Origin: Zunongwangia atlantica 22II14-10F7
GTDB taxonomy: Bacteria > Bacteroidota > Bacteroidia > Flavobacteriales > Flavobacteriaceae
Assembly (NCBI RefSeq): GCF_002094855.1
Contig: NZ_ARYN01000001.1
Coordinates: forward strand, 124,001-188,000
Length of the DNA: 64,000 nucleotides
Reading direction: 5' to 3'
Shown piece after piece: positions 53,050-62,351 of this stretch; the first letter of the stretch is position 1; every line of letters begins with the position of its first letter. The notes under the pieces are model-generated. The model was not told the origin of the DNA, made no database searches, and worked only from the letters and a program-made list of their open reading frames with translations. The position numbers and the translations under genes are program-made.

Positions 53050-55629
53050 ATGATTCAACAAACAAAATCAAATTTTATTCATAATATCAGGAAAATTTTC
53101 TGGTGTATCATTGTGGTATCAGTCTCTGCAAATGCCCAGCAAACTTCGGGAATTACAGAAAACATTATTTCCAATGATAATGGATTTCCTATTGTTTCAA
53201 AAGAGGGAAAAACAACCGATATTTTTTACGACAAATCCGAAAATGTTGCCGTTGTTCGCGCGGTAAAAGATTTACAGTCGGACATTCAGAAAGTGACTGG
53301 AAAATTACCCAATCTATCTACCACAGAAACTTCCGGCGAATTTGAAATCATCATCGGAACAGTCGGAAACAATAAGCGGATTGATAAATTGATTTCTTCA
53401 AAAAAAATCAATGCCAAAGATTTGAAAGGAAAGTGGGAAAGTTTTGTTATTACAACCATAGAAGCTTCAAAATCAAAAAAACAGTTGATTATCGCGGGAA
53501 GCGATAGACGGGGAACCATTTATGGAATTTACGAAATCTCGAAGCAGCTCGGTGTTTCACCTTGGTATTGGTGGAATGATGTTCCAGCAAAGAAACGTTC
53601 TTCAGCGCATGTTGTGTCAGGATATTTTGCTTCAGGCGAGCCAAAAGTGAAGTACCGTGGGATTTTCATTAATGATGAAGAACCAGCCTTCGGAGGATGG
53701 GCAAGGAATAAATTTGGCGGAATCAACAGCAAGATGTATGCAAACATGTTTGAGCTTCTTCTTCGTCTCAGAGCCAATTATCTATGGCCTGCAATGTGGG
53801 GAAAAGCCTTTAATGAAGACGACCCGCTCAACCCAAAAGTTGCCGACGCATACGGAATCGTAATGGGAACTTCACACCACGAACCCATGATGCGTTCGCA
53901 AAAGGAATGGGGAATTCATCGCAAGAAATATGGCAACGGAGAATGGAATTATAAGACCAATGAAGAAGGTTTAAAAAAATTCTGGCGCGATGGTTTAGAG
54001 CGTAATAAAAATTATGAGCAAATTGTTACGATGGCGATGCGGGGGGATGGAGACCTGCCTATGGAAGATTCAGGAGATGCCCAAGAAAATTTTAGACTAT
54101 TGGAAAAGATTATGCGTGATCAGCGTAAGATTATTGAAGAGGTCAGCGGTAAGCCTGCAGAAGAAACTCCTCAAATCTGGGCTTTATATAGTGAGGTTTT
54201 GGAGTATTATGATCAGGGCATAAATGTCCCGGACGATATGATCATTCTTTTATGTGACGATAACTGGGGTAACGTAAGGAGACTACCGGAATTGGATGAA
54301 CTCCGGCATCCTGGTGGCTATGGTATTTACTATCACGTAGATCTTCACGGGGCACCAAGAGCCTATCAATGGCTTAATATGACACAAATACCCCACATGT
54401 GGGAGCAACTTCAATTAACCTATAGTTATGGGGTCGATAAACTTTGGATTTTGAACGTAGGGGATCTAAAGCCAAATGAATATCCGATGGATTTTTTTTT
54501 AAATATGGCTTGGAACCCCACTGCATTTAATCAAAATAACCTGAAGGATTACAGCGTGAAATTTTGTGCTGATAAGTTTGGTGAAAGCAATGCGGAGCAG
54601 GCAGCAGAAATTTTGACTACCTATTGCAAATACAACAGCCGGGTTACAGCAGAAATGCTTAATGAAAACACCTACAATTTAGAATCTGGCGAGTTTTTAA
54701 AAGTTAAAGATGCCTACCTCGCTCTTGAGGCAAAAGCCAGAAGGCAATTTGAAAAATTATCTCCAGAATATAAAGATGCTTATAAAGAACTCATTTTGCA
54801 TCCGGTAAGGGCAATGGCTAATTTATATGAAATGTACTATGCCGTCGCTATGAACAAAAAGTTTGTAAAAGAAAAGGACCTAAACGCAAACTATTATGCC
54901 GACCTGGCCGAAAAAGCCTTTGAATTGGATGCATTTTACACGAAAGATTACAATCTAAATATAGCTGATGGGAAATGGAATCATATGATGGATCAAACTC
55001 ATATAGGCTACACCTCGTGGGATGAACCCAAAGAAGGTAATACAATGCCTAAAGTGGAGCGTGTAAAACCTGAAGAAACTAAAAATGGGGGATATGTTTT
55101 TCAAGAAACAAATAATATGGTTGTAATCGAAGCAGAACACTATTTTGAAACTAATTCAAGTGAAAAAACAACCTGGACTGTAATTCCAGATCTGGGCAGA
55201 ACACTGTCAGGTATTGCGTTAATGCCTTACACCGAAAAGCCCAATGATGCTGCGCTTACCTATAAATTCAAACTCAATTCCGCGGGTGATAGTATCAAAA
55301 TAAGATTCATATTTGACAGCACATTACCTTTTAGCAAAGGAGGTCATCAGGTTACTGCCGTCTTTGATAATGAAGCTGAAATCACCTTTAATATAAATGA
55401 AGATCTCATTTGGGAAAACAACTATTCAAAAATGTATCCGGCAGCCGCCGCACGAATTATTGAACACGAACTTACCTTCCCTGTTAAGCCAATCGAAAGT
55501 GGATTACATACTTTAAAACTTAAACCTGAAAATCCAGGTGTGGTTTTTCAAAAAATAATTATAGATAACGGCGGTTATCAAAAGAGCTACCTGTATATGC
55601 CAGAGAGTCCTTATGAAAAAAAATTATAA
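53050..55629 (+). CDS. GH115 xylan alpha-1,2-glucuronidase
   Basis: An 859-residue secreted enzyme of family GH115, which removes (4-O-methyl)glucuronic acid from xylan main chains and ends. A signal peptide (IRKIFWCIIVVSVSANAQ) is followed by an N-terminal domain with IIGTVGNNKRID and IAGSDRRGTIYGIYEISKQLGVSPWYWW. The barrel has KYRGIFINDEEPAFGGWARNKFG, LRLRANYLWPAMWGKAFN, GTSHHEPMMRSQKEW, CDDNWGNVRRLP, YGIYYHVDLHGAPRAYQW and VDKLWILNVGDLKPNEYP. C-terminal sandwich domains follow. Length is normal. It overlaps the next gene by 17 bp. This is the enzyme that best defines the cluster as glucuronoxylan-directed. Confidence 0.93.
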   Translation: MIQQTKSNFIHNIRKIFWCIIVVSVSANAQQTSGITENIISNDNGFPIVSKEGKTTDIFYDKSENVAVVRAVKDLQSDIQKVTGKLPNLSTTETSGEFEIIIGTVGNNKRIDKLISSKKINAKDLKGKWESFVITTIEASKSKKQLIIAGSDRRGTIYGIYEISKQLGVSPWYWWNDVPAKKRSSAHVVSGYFASGEPKVKYRGIFINDEEPAFGGWARNKFGGINSKMYANMFELLLRLRANYLWPAMWGKAFNEDDPLNPKVADAYGIVMGTSHHEPMMRSQKEWGIHRKKYGNGEWNYKTNEEGLKKFWRDGLERNKNYEQIVTMAMRGDGDLPMEDSGDAQENFRLLEKIMRDQRKIIEEVSGKPAEETPQIWALYSEVLEYYDQGINVPDDMIILLCDDNWGNVRRLPELDELRHPGGYGIYYHVDLHGAPRAYQWLNMTQIPHMWEQLQLTYSYGVDKLWILNVGDLKPNEYPMDFFLNMAWNPTAFNQNNLKDYSVKFCADKFGESNAEQAAEILTTYCKYNSRVTAEMLNENTYNLESGEFLKVKDAYLALEAKARRQFEKLSPEYKDAYKELILHPVRAMANLYEMYYAVAMNKKFVKEKDLNANYYADLAEKAFELDAFYTKDYNLNIADGKWNHMMDQTHIGYTSWDEPKEGNTMPKVERVKPEETKNGGYVFQETNNMVVIEAEHYFETNSSEKTTWTVIPDLGRTLSGIALMPYTEKPNDAALTYKFKLNSAGDSIKIRFIFDSTLPFSKGGHQVTAVFDNEAEITFNINEDLIWENNYSKMYPAAAARIIEHELTFPVKPIESGLHTLKLKPENPGVVFQKIIIDNGGYQKSYLYMPESPYEKKL

Positions 55630-56776
55630 AATAGGTTTAAATATGCGACTAAAATATATACTTAAATTCCTAATAGTCTTCTCATGCTCTGTTTCTTTTG
55701 GTCAAAAAAAGGAATCTGCAAAGATAAAGTCAGAAGCTTCAGAAAAAGTTTTTAAATATACCAATCCTGTGACGCGCGATACGCTTTTGTCAATGCGCGA
55801 TTATATGATAAATAAGGTGGGTAAAAAATGGTATGCGGTAGGTACATCTGCGCCGGTATGGACCGGCCCTAACCCCGGTATAAAATTATTGGTTTCAGAC
55901 GATTTAAAGAATTGGAAGTTTCATTCTTATATTATAGATGCCAGCGAGCTGGCGGAAGATTGTCCTTATAATGGAAGGTTTTGGGCTCCTGAAATCCATT
56001 TCATTCAGAATAAATACTGGCTTACGATTAATAGTGGTAAAGTAACTAAAAAAGATCCTAAAGGAATGAGTACGCACAGCATCTGGCTGTTTTCAGCAGA
56101 TAAAATAACGGGCCCGTACAAGTTGGTCAACGGTCCCTTAACGCCACAATATAACAACGATGCTACACTCTTTGAAGATGACGACGGGCAGGTTTATTTA
56201 TATTGCAGTGGTAACGGACTTTTTCAGGCGAAAATAAACCTTCAGTCAGGAACCCTTAAGACACCTATAGAAAAATTTTTAGATAAGAGAGAACCCGGAT
56301 ACCCGGAATGGATGGTTGGCGGTATTGAAGGCCCCTATGTAATTAAACGCGAAGAGACATATTACATGTTTTTCTCTAGTTGGACCCGAGGATATGAGGT
56401 AGGGCTACTCAAGTCTAAAAATCCTTTGGGTCCTTGGGAGCTCGTCTCCCGGGAGCCGATTTTCGGTACTCGAAAAAAGGGATATAGACCTGAGTTAGCT
56501 GTTCAGGGCGGGTATGATCATTTACAATTTCAGGATACGGAAGACCCTTATCAGGAGACTGGGCACAACGCGCTATTTGAGGGGCCAAATGGTACCTTAT
56601 GGAGTTCTGCTCATTATTTTATGTATCACAAAAGATCTTATCCGTATAGTCAGAGGTTTGAAGAATGGGAAACCATGCCCCAATTGGGCATAGAACGAGT
56701 AACATATAAAGATGGTATGTTTTATATAAATGGTCCAACTTGGACAGAGCAGATATTTAAAATGGAAGAATACTAA
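55613..56776 (+). CDS. GH43-superfamily glycoside hydrolase
   Basis: A 387-residue secreted propeller enzyme. After a signal peptide (better start MRLKYILKFLIVFSCSVSFGQ, ATG 55643) come TNPVTRDTLLSMRDYMINKVGKKWYAVGTS and NGRFWAPEIHFIQNKYWLT, then NDATLFEDDDGQVYLYCSGNG (central Asp), GGIEGPYVIKREETYYMFFSSW (acid Glu) and GHNALFEGPNGTLWSSAHYF. The first catalytic Asp is in LSMRDYMIN, less typical than the DP motif of other GH43, so this belongs to a divergent subfamily. Overlap with GH115 indicates a shared transcript and related substrate. Confidence 0.82.
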   Translation: MKKNYKIGLNMRLKYILKFLIVFSCSVSFGQKKESAKIKSEASEKVFKYTNPVTRDTLLSMRDYMINKVGKKWYAVGTSAPVWTGPNPGIKLLVSDDLKNWKFHSYIIDASELAEDCPYNGRFWAPEIHFIQNKYWLTINSGKVTKKDPKGMSTHSIWLFSADKITGPYKLVNGPLTPQYNNDATLFEDDDGQVYLYCSGNGLFQAKINLQSGTLKTPIEKFLDKREPGYPEWMVGGIEGPYVIKREETYYMFFSSWTRGYEVGLLKSKNPLGPWELVSREPIFGTRKKGYRPELAVQGGYDHLQFQDTEDPYQETGHNALFEGPNGTLWSSAHYFMYHKRSYPYSQRFEEWETMPQLGIERVTYKDGMFYINGPTWTEQIFKMEEY

Positions 56777-56880
56777 ATTTTATGTATTTGTACATCGCTG
56801 GTATCTGATGTTGATATAGTAGTTATAATTCAATCGAAGTTTAATGTCTTCAGGATTGAAATAATTTCCAAGCTCGAAAA

Positions 56881-57593
56881 TATGAAAAAACTAACAGTAC
56901 TCTTTTTTTAGCAAACGTTTTTCAATAAAATACTTGCTATAGTGTTGGTTGAAGTAACTATTTTGTTCAGTACTAAAGTTAGCGCATAAGGTTTACATAA
57001 CGTAATGGTGATGGAACGTTACAAATCTCGTGATTCTGGGTGATTTTCCAGATCCGCTTTGATGATACTTACTATATGGGGGCTACGACGATGTTTGTTT
57101 TATCGGGTGTAACCCTTTTGAAATCTAAAGATTTAGTCAATTGGTAAAAATGCAGTAATGCAATAGAACCCTTCGATTTTAATCCGTGCTATGATTTAGT
57201 AGGTTGCAACCGATACGGTCATGGGCAATGGCAACCAGTTTCAAATACCATGAAGGTAAGTTTGGATTACTTTTTATCACTTTGGATGTAGGAAGCTTTA
57301 CCTGCATAGCCACAAATCTTTGGGGTCGTTGGGAAATAACTAAACTCAAAACAGGGTATGGCAATCCCGGATACTTTTATGATGACGATGAAAAAAATCC
57401 ACATTGCCGAATAATATGGTAAAATTTTTATCACTGAGGTTGATGAAATTATAGATACTATTGGCTAAAAAAACTTCAGTCTACAACGGGGAAATTCCCG
57501 GAGCCTTGAGGGTTCACATTTATAAAAGTGTAATGGGTATTATTATTTGTATAGCACCTACGGCGGGATCATTGGAATACGGGTAGCGCTAAG
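56881..57593 (+). pseudogene. Degenerate GH43 (subfamily 12-like) gene, interrupted by an IS
   Basis: Across frames one reads MKKLTVLFF, then ILGDFPDP, RFDDTYYMGATTMFVLSGV, LLKSKDLVNW, SNAIEPFDFNPCYDL and NRYGHGQWQPVS. Further on come YHEGKFGLLFITLDVGSFTC, WEITKLKTGYGNPGYFYDDD and finally NGYYYLYSTYGGIIGIRVAL. This is a GH43 propeller gene with many stops and shifts. It ends exactly at the left inverted repeat of the decayed IS at 57594. The missing 3' half is not found after the IS. Confidence 0.75.
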
Positions 57594-58802
57594 TATAGTA
57601 CCTCGATAAAACTGTACTATTTAAATTGAAATTTTACTAACTTTAAACATTAACCTCAATGAGAAAAAAGCGTATAAATGCTGCTTGGGTTCAGGCAGTT
57701 TCAGTTCAGAATTTAAGTCCAAAGTGACCGTAGAAGTTTTAAAAGAGCGCTATAGCCTTTTGTAACTTGCCGAGCTTGCACTCGCCCCAAATTAAATTAG
57801 CCATTTGAAATAAGAATTAATTTAGAAATCGAACAATGTTTTTGATAAGAAAAAGACAAGTCTGCTAAAAAGAAGTTGATCTGGATAAGCTTTATGCAAA
57901 AATTGGAAAGCTTGAGATGGAGTGTGACTTTTCGAAAAGATCTTGAACAAACTAGATCTAATGAAGATATCATTTTAAATATTAGTAAGCAATGCAATCT
58001 ATTGACAATCAACTTAAGTACGTTCTATTACGTTCCCAAAGGCTAGAAACCGGAAAATCTGCAGCTACTGAAACTCGTGGACAAGTATATTTTGGAAGAA
58101 ACAACAGCAGATGTGTTGATTATGCAATTCATGCTAAAAAGGATATCGAGCCGGTTATGAACGGGTAAGGCTCTTAATGCATAAGGACAGTATACGCTCC
58201 ATCTATCCACTAAGTCATCTTACCGGTCATGAAGAGAAGAAATATATCAAATTTATTTTTTTATAAATTTAGAAGTCATTTGTCTCAATCAGGTAGGGGA
58301 AATAGGTATTGCCTTTATTCCTATGGAATAAGGCTTCATTTATCTTACGGCAGTTGACGTCTTTAGCCTCGTAAGTGTGGGATGGAGACTTTCCAACACT
58401 TTAGATAGTAATAGTAGTTTGGAAGTGGTCAAAGAAGTAGTAGCAAGCATGGGAAGTATGATATTCTTAATTCAGATCAATGGGATCAATAAACCTGCTT
58501 AGATTATGTATCCTTTTTAAAAAATAACGGGATCTGGATAAGTATGGATAGAAAAAGAAGAGCTCTTGGACAGTATTTGCATTGAACTTTCTTGGAGAAC
58601 CATAAAATATCAGAATATTTACCTGAATCGAACAGAAGACAGAATTACGCTATACAAAAGAATAAAGTTATGGATAGGCAACTATCACCATCAGGGCCAC
58701 CAGGGAATTGGTAAAATAAAACCTATAGATGAAATAACGATGAAGCCGAAAAAATCAAATAAGAATCAACTAAAAGTGGACTAAACAAATCGAGGTGTTA
58801 TA
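57594..58802 (+). mobile_element. Decayed IS3-family insertion sequence
   Basis: About 1.2 kb with imperfect terminal repeats TATAGTACCTCGAT (57594-57607) and ATCGAGGTGTTATA (58789-58802), matching at 12 of 14 positions. OrfA starts at ATG 57659 (SKVTVEVLKERYS, LAELA, then KLYAKIGKLEMECDF across frames). OrfB remains include LVDKYILEETTADVLIMQFMLK, GFIYLTAVDVFS, ILNSDQ and a 72-codon open end, 58566-58784, with WRTIKYQNIYLN and LWIGNYHHQGHQGIGKIKPID. Many stops make it inactive. It inserted into the GH43 pseudogene. Confidence 0.75.
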
Positions 58803-59512
58803 TTTAGCAACTATTCATAGTATTATTGTCTTTCTAACATTCGCGATGGAACACCAAATTCCATAATAATATATAATTATGAAATTTTGTGTTTCTTCAA
58901 ATGTTATGGAAAAACGGCTAATAATTTTGTTGTTATAAAGAAAGATTTCTCTTCCTGTTAGGTATATATTAGGTTTTAGTGTAGGTGTTGGAGAAAAAAA
59001 CAGAAAATTCGTTATCTGTTTCCAGTACTCAACAAAGACTTTTTTTTAATTATTAAAAAATATTAATGAGTATTGGATTATTCTGAATGTTTTGGTCTCG
59101 CAAGAAGAAGAATTCAAAGATATAGTATCTTCTAAATGTAAAAGTCAACCTCAAGGAAATATAATGTATTGCCTTAAACAGATGAAGTTTCAGAATGTAT
59201 TTTTTAGGAAGTGAATATACTATAAAAGGAGTTTTATAATTTAATATATGTAATAAGGTTGTTACTCATGGAGTATAGTTATTTCGAATTAAATTATTAT
59301 CTTATTGTTATGTAAGAGTATTCTCTTGTATATGGAATAAAATCTCTTCTTTTAAAGGAAAAATATCCTATCAAAAGAAGAGTGGATTTAGCAAAATGAA
59401 TTCTGGAATACCTTTTAACTACCATCCCATTCAAAATATAGAGAGGATAGGTAGAAGCCATACCACTTGTTTAACTTTACGTCAGTGAACTGAATAGTGA
59501 AGATGAAAATGT
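58803..59512. other. AT-rich junction between cargo and mobilisation module
   Basis: No intact gene was recognised. A stretch at about 59065-59215 (NEYWIILNVLVSQEEEFKDIV) reads open for about 50 codons without a start codon and may be a protein remnant of unknown origin. The rest is very AT-rich and holds a strong hairpin at 59344-59382. Confidence 0.45.
59344..59382. repeat. Perfect inverted repeat upstream of the primase gene
   Basis: CTCTTCTTTT (59344-59353) pairs with AAAAGAAGAG (59373-59382); an inner AGGA/TCCT stacks in the loop. No T tract follows, so it is more likely a protein-binding or replication site than a terminator. Confidence 0.45.
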
Positions 59513-59518
59513 GTGGTT

Positions 59519-60418
59519 ATGGATTTCAGGAAACAAAAACTTTCCATTGCGAAAGCTAAGGAAATGGATATGGTTCAGTACCTGTCCTTGTTAGGTTATG
59601 AACCTTCAAAAATCAGAAACAATGACTATTGGTATGTTTCACCATTACGGCAGGAAAAGACACCCTCTTTTAAGGTAAATCGAAAGCTGAACCGATGGTA
59701 CGATCATGGGCTTGGTAAGGGAGGTAATATTATCGATTTTGGAATAGAACATTATGGTTGCTCCGTTGGAGAATTTCTAAACAAATTGAATGGTGGTTTT
59801 TCTTTTCAAAAGCCCTTAAAAAACATTCCCAAAATAGAAAATGAGCCGGAGCATCAACTTAAAATTTTAAAAGATGTTGCACTTAGTTCGTATGCATTGA
59901 TCCGCTACTTGAAACAGCGAAAAATTCCTGTTGAAATAGCAGTCAAATATTGTAAAGAAGTACATTATGAACTGAATGCCAAAAGCTATTACGGAATTGG
60001 TTTTAAAAATGATTCTGGCGGATTTGAAATACGCAATCCTTATTTTAAAGCAAGCAGTTCTCCCAAGGACATTACTACTGTAAAAAATGGTTCTAAAGAG
60101 GTGGCAGTTTTCGAAGGTTTTATCGATTTTTTATCCCTTAGAGCCCTCCACAAAAACCTTCCTGAAAATAGTCAGGATATTGTGGTTTTAAATTCGGTTT
60201 CCTTCTTTGAAAGAGCTCGCCCATTTATGGAGAAACATCAGGCGATTCGACTGTACCTGGATAGGGATCCCACTGGACAAAATCTTACCCAGCGTGCACT
60301 TTCAATGAGTACAAAATATATTGATAAAAGCAGCTTATACCAAAACCACAAAGACCTTAATGACTGGCTTATGCATATTGGAAAGCAGCAGAAGAAACGC
60401 TTAGGGAATAAACTGTAA
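59519..60418 (+). CDS. CHC2/toprim primase-like protein
   Basis: A 299-residue primase-type protein (from ATG 59519; a GTG two codons upstream is also possible). The N-terminal part DYWYVSPLRQEKTPSFKVNRKLNRWYDHGLGKGGNIIDF is the DnaG zinc-binding-domain fold, but the Cys/His ligands of CHC2 fingers are not present. The C-terminal toprim domain has VAVFEGFIDFLSL (Glu) and LYLDRDPTGQ (DxD). It would prime replacement-strand synthesis after conjugation. It is the first gene of the plus-strand mobilisation block, 237 bp before mobA. Such primases are common in Bacteroidota conjugative elements. Confidence 0.85.
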   Translation: MDFRKQKLSIAKAKEMDMVQYLSLLGYEPSKIRNNDYWYVSPLRQEKTPSFKVNRKLNRWYDHGLGKGGNIIDFGIEHYGCSVGEFLNKLNGGFSFQKPLKNIPKIENEPEHQLKILKDVALSSYALIRYLKQRKIPVEIAVKYCKEVHYELNAKSYYGIGFKNDSGGFEIRNPYFKASSSPKDITTVKNGSKEVAVFEGFIDFLSLRALHKNLPENSQDIVVLNSVSFFERARPFMEKHQAIRLYLDRDPTGQNLTQRALSMSTKYIDKSSLYQNHKDLNDWLMHIGKQQKKRLGNKL

Positions 60419-60454
60419 TGGCGTTTCTAATCATTTTTAGAAAACTTCACTATT

Positions 60455-60640
60455 TAGAAAATTGCCAAAATCCCTGAAAGTGAATAATAAGCCTCCGGGA
60501 GACTTTGGCAAAAACGATGAGTTTGCAACGTTCCTGCAAACGGCAAGATGAACGGTTGTTTAACAACCGACATCTTGCTGCCTATCACTCGGAACTCGTG
60601 GGCAGGGCGTATAGAATGAATTTTTGAGTTTGATAACAGG
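60455..60640 (+). other. Candidate origin of transfer (oriT)
   Basis: The gap before mobA has three inverted repeats: TTGCCAAA/TTTGGCAA (60462-60469 and 60504-60511), GTTTGCA/TGCAAAC (60521-60527 and 60535-60541) and a long stem of GCAAGATG and CGGTTGTT (60543-60560) with AACAACCG and CATCTTGC (60562-60578). Dense inverted repeats directly upstream of relaxosome genes are typical of oriT, and in CTnDOT oriT lies by the mob genes. The nick site was not identified. Confidence 0.55.
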
Positions 60641-60655
60641 ATAAAGGAGAATGAG

Positions 60656-61045
60656 ATGGAAGGAAAAAAATCAAACAGAACACGCATTATCGGGCTGCGT
60701 TTGACACCCGATGAGTATGAAAAAATTGAAAAGAAATGGCAAAACAGCACCTGCCGAAAGCTAAGCGAATATGTCCGTCACAGCCTTTTTGAAAAGCCCA
60801 TTGTAACTACCTACCGCAACCAATCTGCCGATGATTTTATGGTGGAGATGGGTAAACTTAGAAAGGAACTTAACCATGTGGGGAACAACTTTAATCAGGC
60901 GGTAAAAAAGCTGCATACACTTCATGGAATTGCGGAATTTAAAAACTGGCTGATCACCTACGAAGTGGAAAAAAGAACCCTGTTCAATAAGGTGGATGAG
61001 ATTAAAACTCATATCAAAAAAATGGCAGAGATATGGTTGCAGTAA
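60656..61045 (+). CDS. mobA: MobA/MobC-type relaxosome accessory protein
   Basis: A 129-residue protein. The N-terminal ribbon-helix-helix (TRIIGLRLTPDEYEKIEKKW) should bind oriT. The middle (LSEYVRHSLFEKPI) and C-terminal helix (ELNHVGNNFNQAVKKLHTL) match the bacterial mobilisation protein MobC family, called MobA in Bacteroides elements. An AGGAG Shine-Dalgarno-like sequence lies 7 bp before ATG 60656, unusual for this phylum. It overlaps the relaxase gene by 13 bp, showing translational coupling. Confidence 0.9.
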   Translation: MEGKKSNRTRIIGLRLTPDEYEKIEKKWQNSTCRKLSEYVRHSLFEKPIVTTYRNQSADDFMVEMGKLRKELNHVGNNFNQAVKKLHTLHGIAEFKNWLITYEVEKRTLFNKVDEIKTHIKKMAEIWLQ

Positions 61046-62337
61046 TTAAAACAGGACACTCCATTCACCGCATTTTAAACTACAATGAGAACAAGGTAAA
61101 GCAGGGAGTAGCCGAGTGTATCGGAGCAGGAAATTACCCTGTTGACCCGGATAAAATGAGCTTTACCATGAAGCTCAATCGCTTCCTAAAACAGATGGAA
61201 TTAAATGAAAAAACCAAGCGGAATAGTGTCCATATTTCTCTCAATTTTGATGTTTCAGAAAAGCATTTACCTAAACAAAAACTGCTTGAAATAGCCAATG
61301 GTTATCTGGATAAAATCGGTTTCGGTGAACAACCTTATCTGGTCTATCAACATCACGATGCAGGGCATCCGCACATCCATTTGGTGACTACTAATATTGA
61401 AGCGGACGGCAAGCGAATTGACTTGCACCATTTGGGTATTCGTAAATCTGAACCAGCTCGAAAAGCATTGGAAAAAGAGTTTGGTTTGGTGCAGGCTGAA
61501 GCCCAAAAAAAAGATGAAAATTATCAGTTAAAACCCATAGTTGTAGGCAAGGCAATGTATGGCAAATCGCAAACCAAAATGGCTATTCAGAACATTCTGG
61601 AAAATGTGTTGAATCCATACAAATATACCAGCCTTCCGGAACTAAATGCAGTACTCAATCAATATAATGTAAAAGCAGAACGAGGAACGGAAAATTCAAA
61701 GGTTTATCAAACTGGCGGATTGTTATACCGGGTGCTGGATGCGGATGGGAATGCGGCAGGTGTCCCTATCAAAGCCAGCCTGTTTTATAATAAACCAACT
61801 TTGAAATTTCTGGAGCAGAAATTCAAAGAAAATGCCACTAAACGAACACCTTTTAAAAGACGGATAAAAAATGCGGTGGATAAGAAATTGTTATCAAAAA
61901 AGATATCCATTCCAGAACTTATATCTGCATTGGAAAAACAGGGTATCCATACTGTGCTTAGGCAAAACGCTAACGGAATTTTATACGGAATCACCTATGT
62001 AGATCACCAAACCAAATGTGTTTTTAACGGAAGTGTTTTGGGCAAAGCCTATAGTGCCAAAGCTATTCAGGAAAGGTGTTTACCGGAAAGGGTTTCAGGA
62101 CAGGATTTGCTAAGGCATCCCGACCCGAAACAAACCATTGGGTTACAGCCACAGACTGCCGCTGCGGCAGAAACCAAAGAAGTTGATAAAGAATATCAAT
62201 CTGTTTCCATATTAACAGGAAAAGAAAATGTATTGGAGGTGTTGACCCAGGCAGAAAACACCTCGAATTATTTACCTAATCAGCTTAAAAAGAAACGTAA
62301 AAAGAAGAAAAAAAGAAACCTGAATAATAATCAGTAA
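61033..62337 (+). CDS. mobB: MobB relaxase (MOBP-type)
   Basis: A 434-residue relaxase that nicks oriT and leads the transferred strand. The relaxase domain covers about 1-200: MVAVIKTGHSIHRILNYNENKV holds the N-terminal segment. HISLNFDVSE is motif II, and HHDAGHPHIHLVTTN (107-121) is motif III with the metal-binding histidines H112, H114 and H116. The catalytic Tyr is probably Y17 in ILNYNENKV. The C-terminal region is basic (KKKRKKKKKRNLNNNQ). The start lies inside the end of mobA. Confidence 0.92.
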   Translation: MVAVIKTGHSIHRILNYNENKVKQGVAECIGAGNYPVDPDKMSFTMKLNRFLKQMELNEKTKRNSVHISLNFDVSEKHLPKQKLLEIANGYLDKIGFGEQPYLVYQHHDAGHPHIHLVTTNIEADGKRIDLHHLGIRKSEPARKALEKEFGLVQAEAQKKDENYQLKPIVVGKAMYGKSQTKMAIQNILENVLNPYKYTSLPELNAVLNQYNVKAERGTENSKVYQTGGLLYRVLDADGNAAGVPIKASLFYNKPTLKFLEQKFKENATKRTPFKRRIKNAVDKKLLSKKISIPELISALEKQGIHTVLRQNANGILYGITYVDHQTKCVFNGSVLGKAYSAKAIQERCLPERVSGQDLLRHPDPKQTIGLQPQTAAAAETKEVDKEYQSVSILTGKENVLEVLTQAENTSNYLPNQLKKKRKKKKKRNLNNNQ

Positions 62338-62351
62338 AAAAAATTAAAGCT

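Noticed and set aside
57204-57422. 72-codon frame as an independent gene
   Set aside because: It is the best-preserved piece of the degenerate GH43 gene (LDVGSFTC, WEITKLKTG) and not a separate protein.
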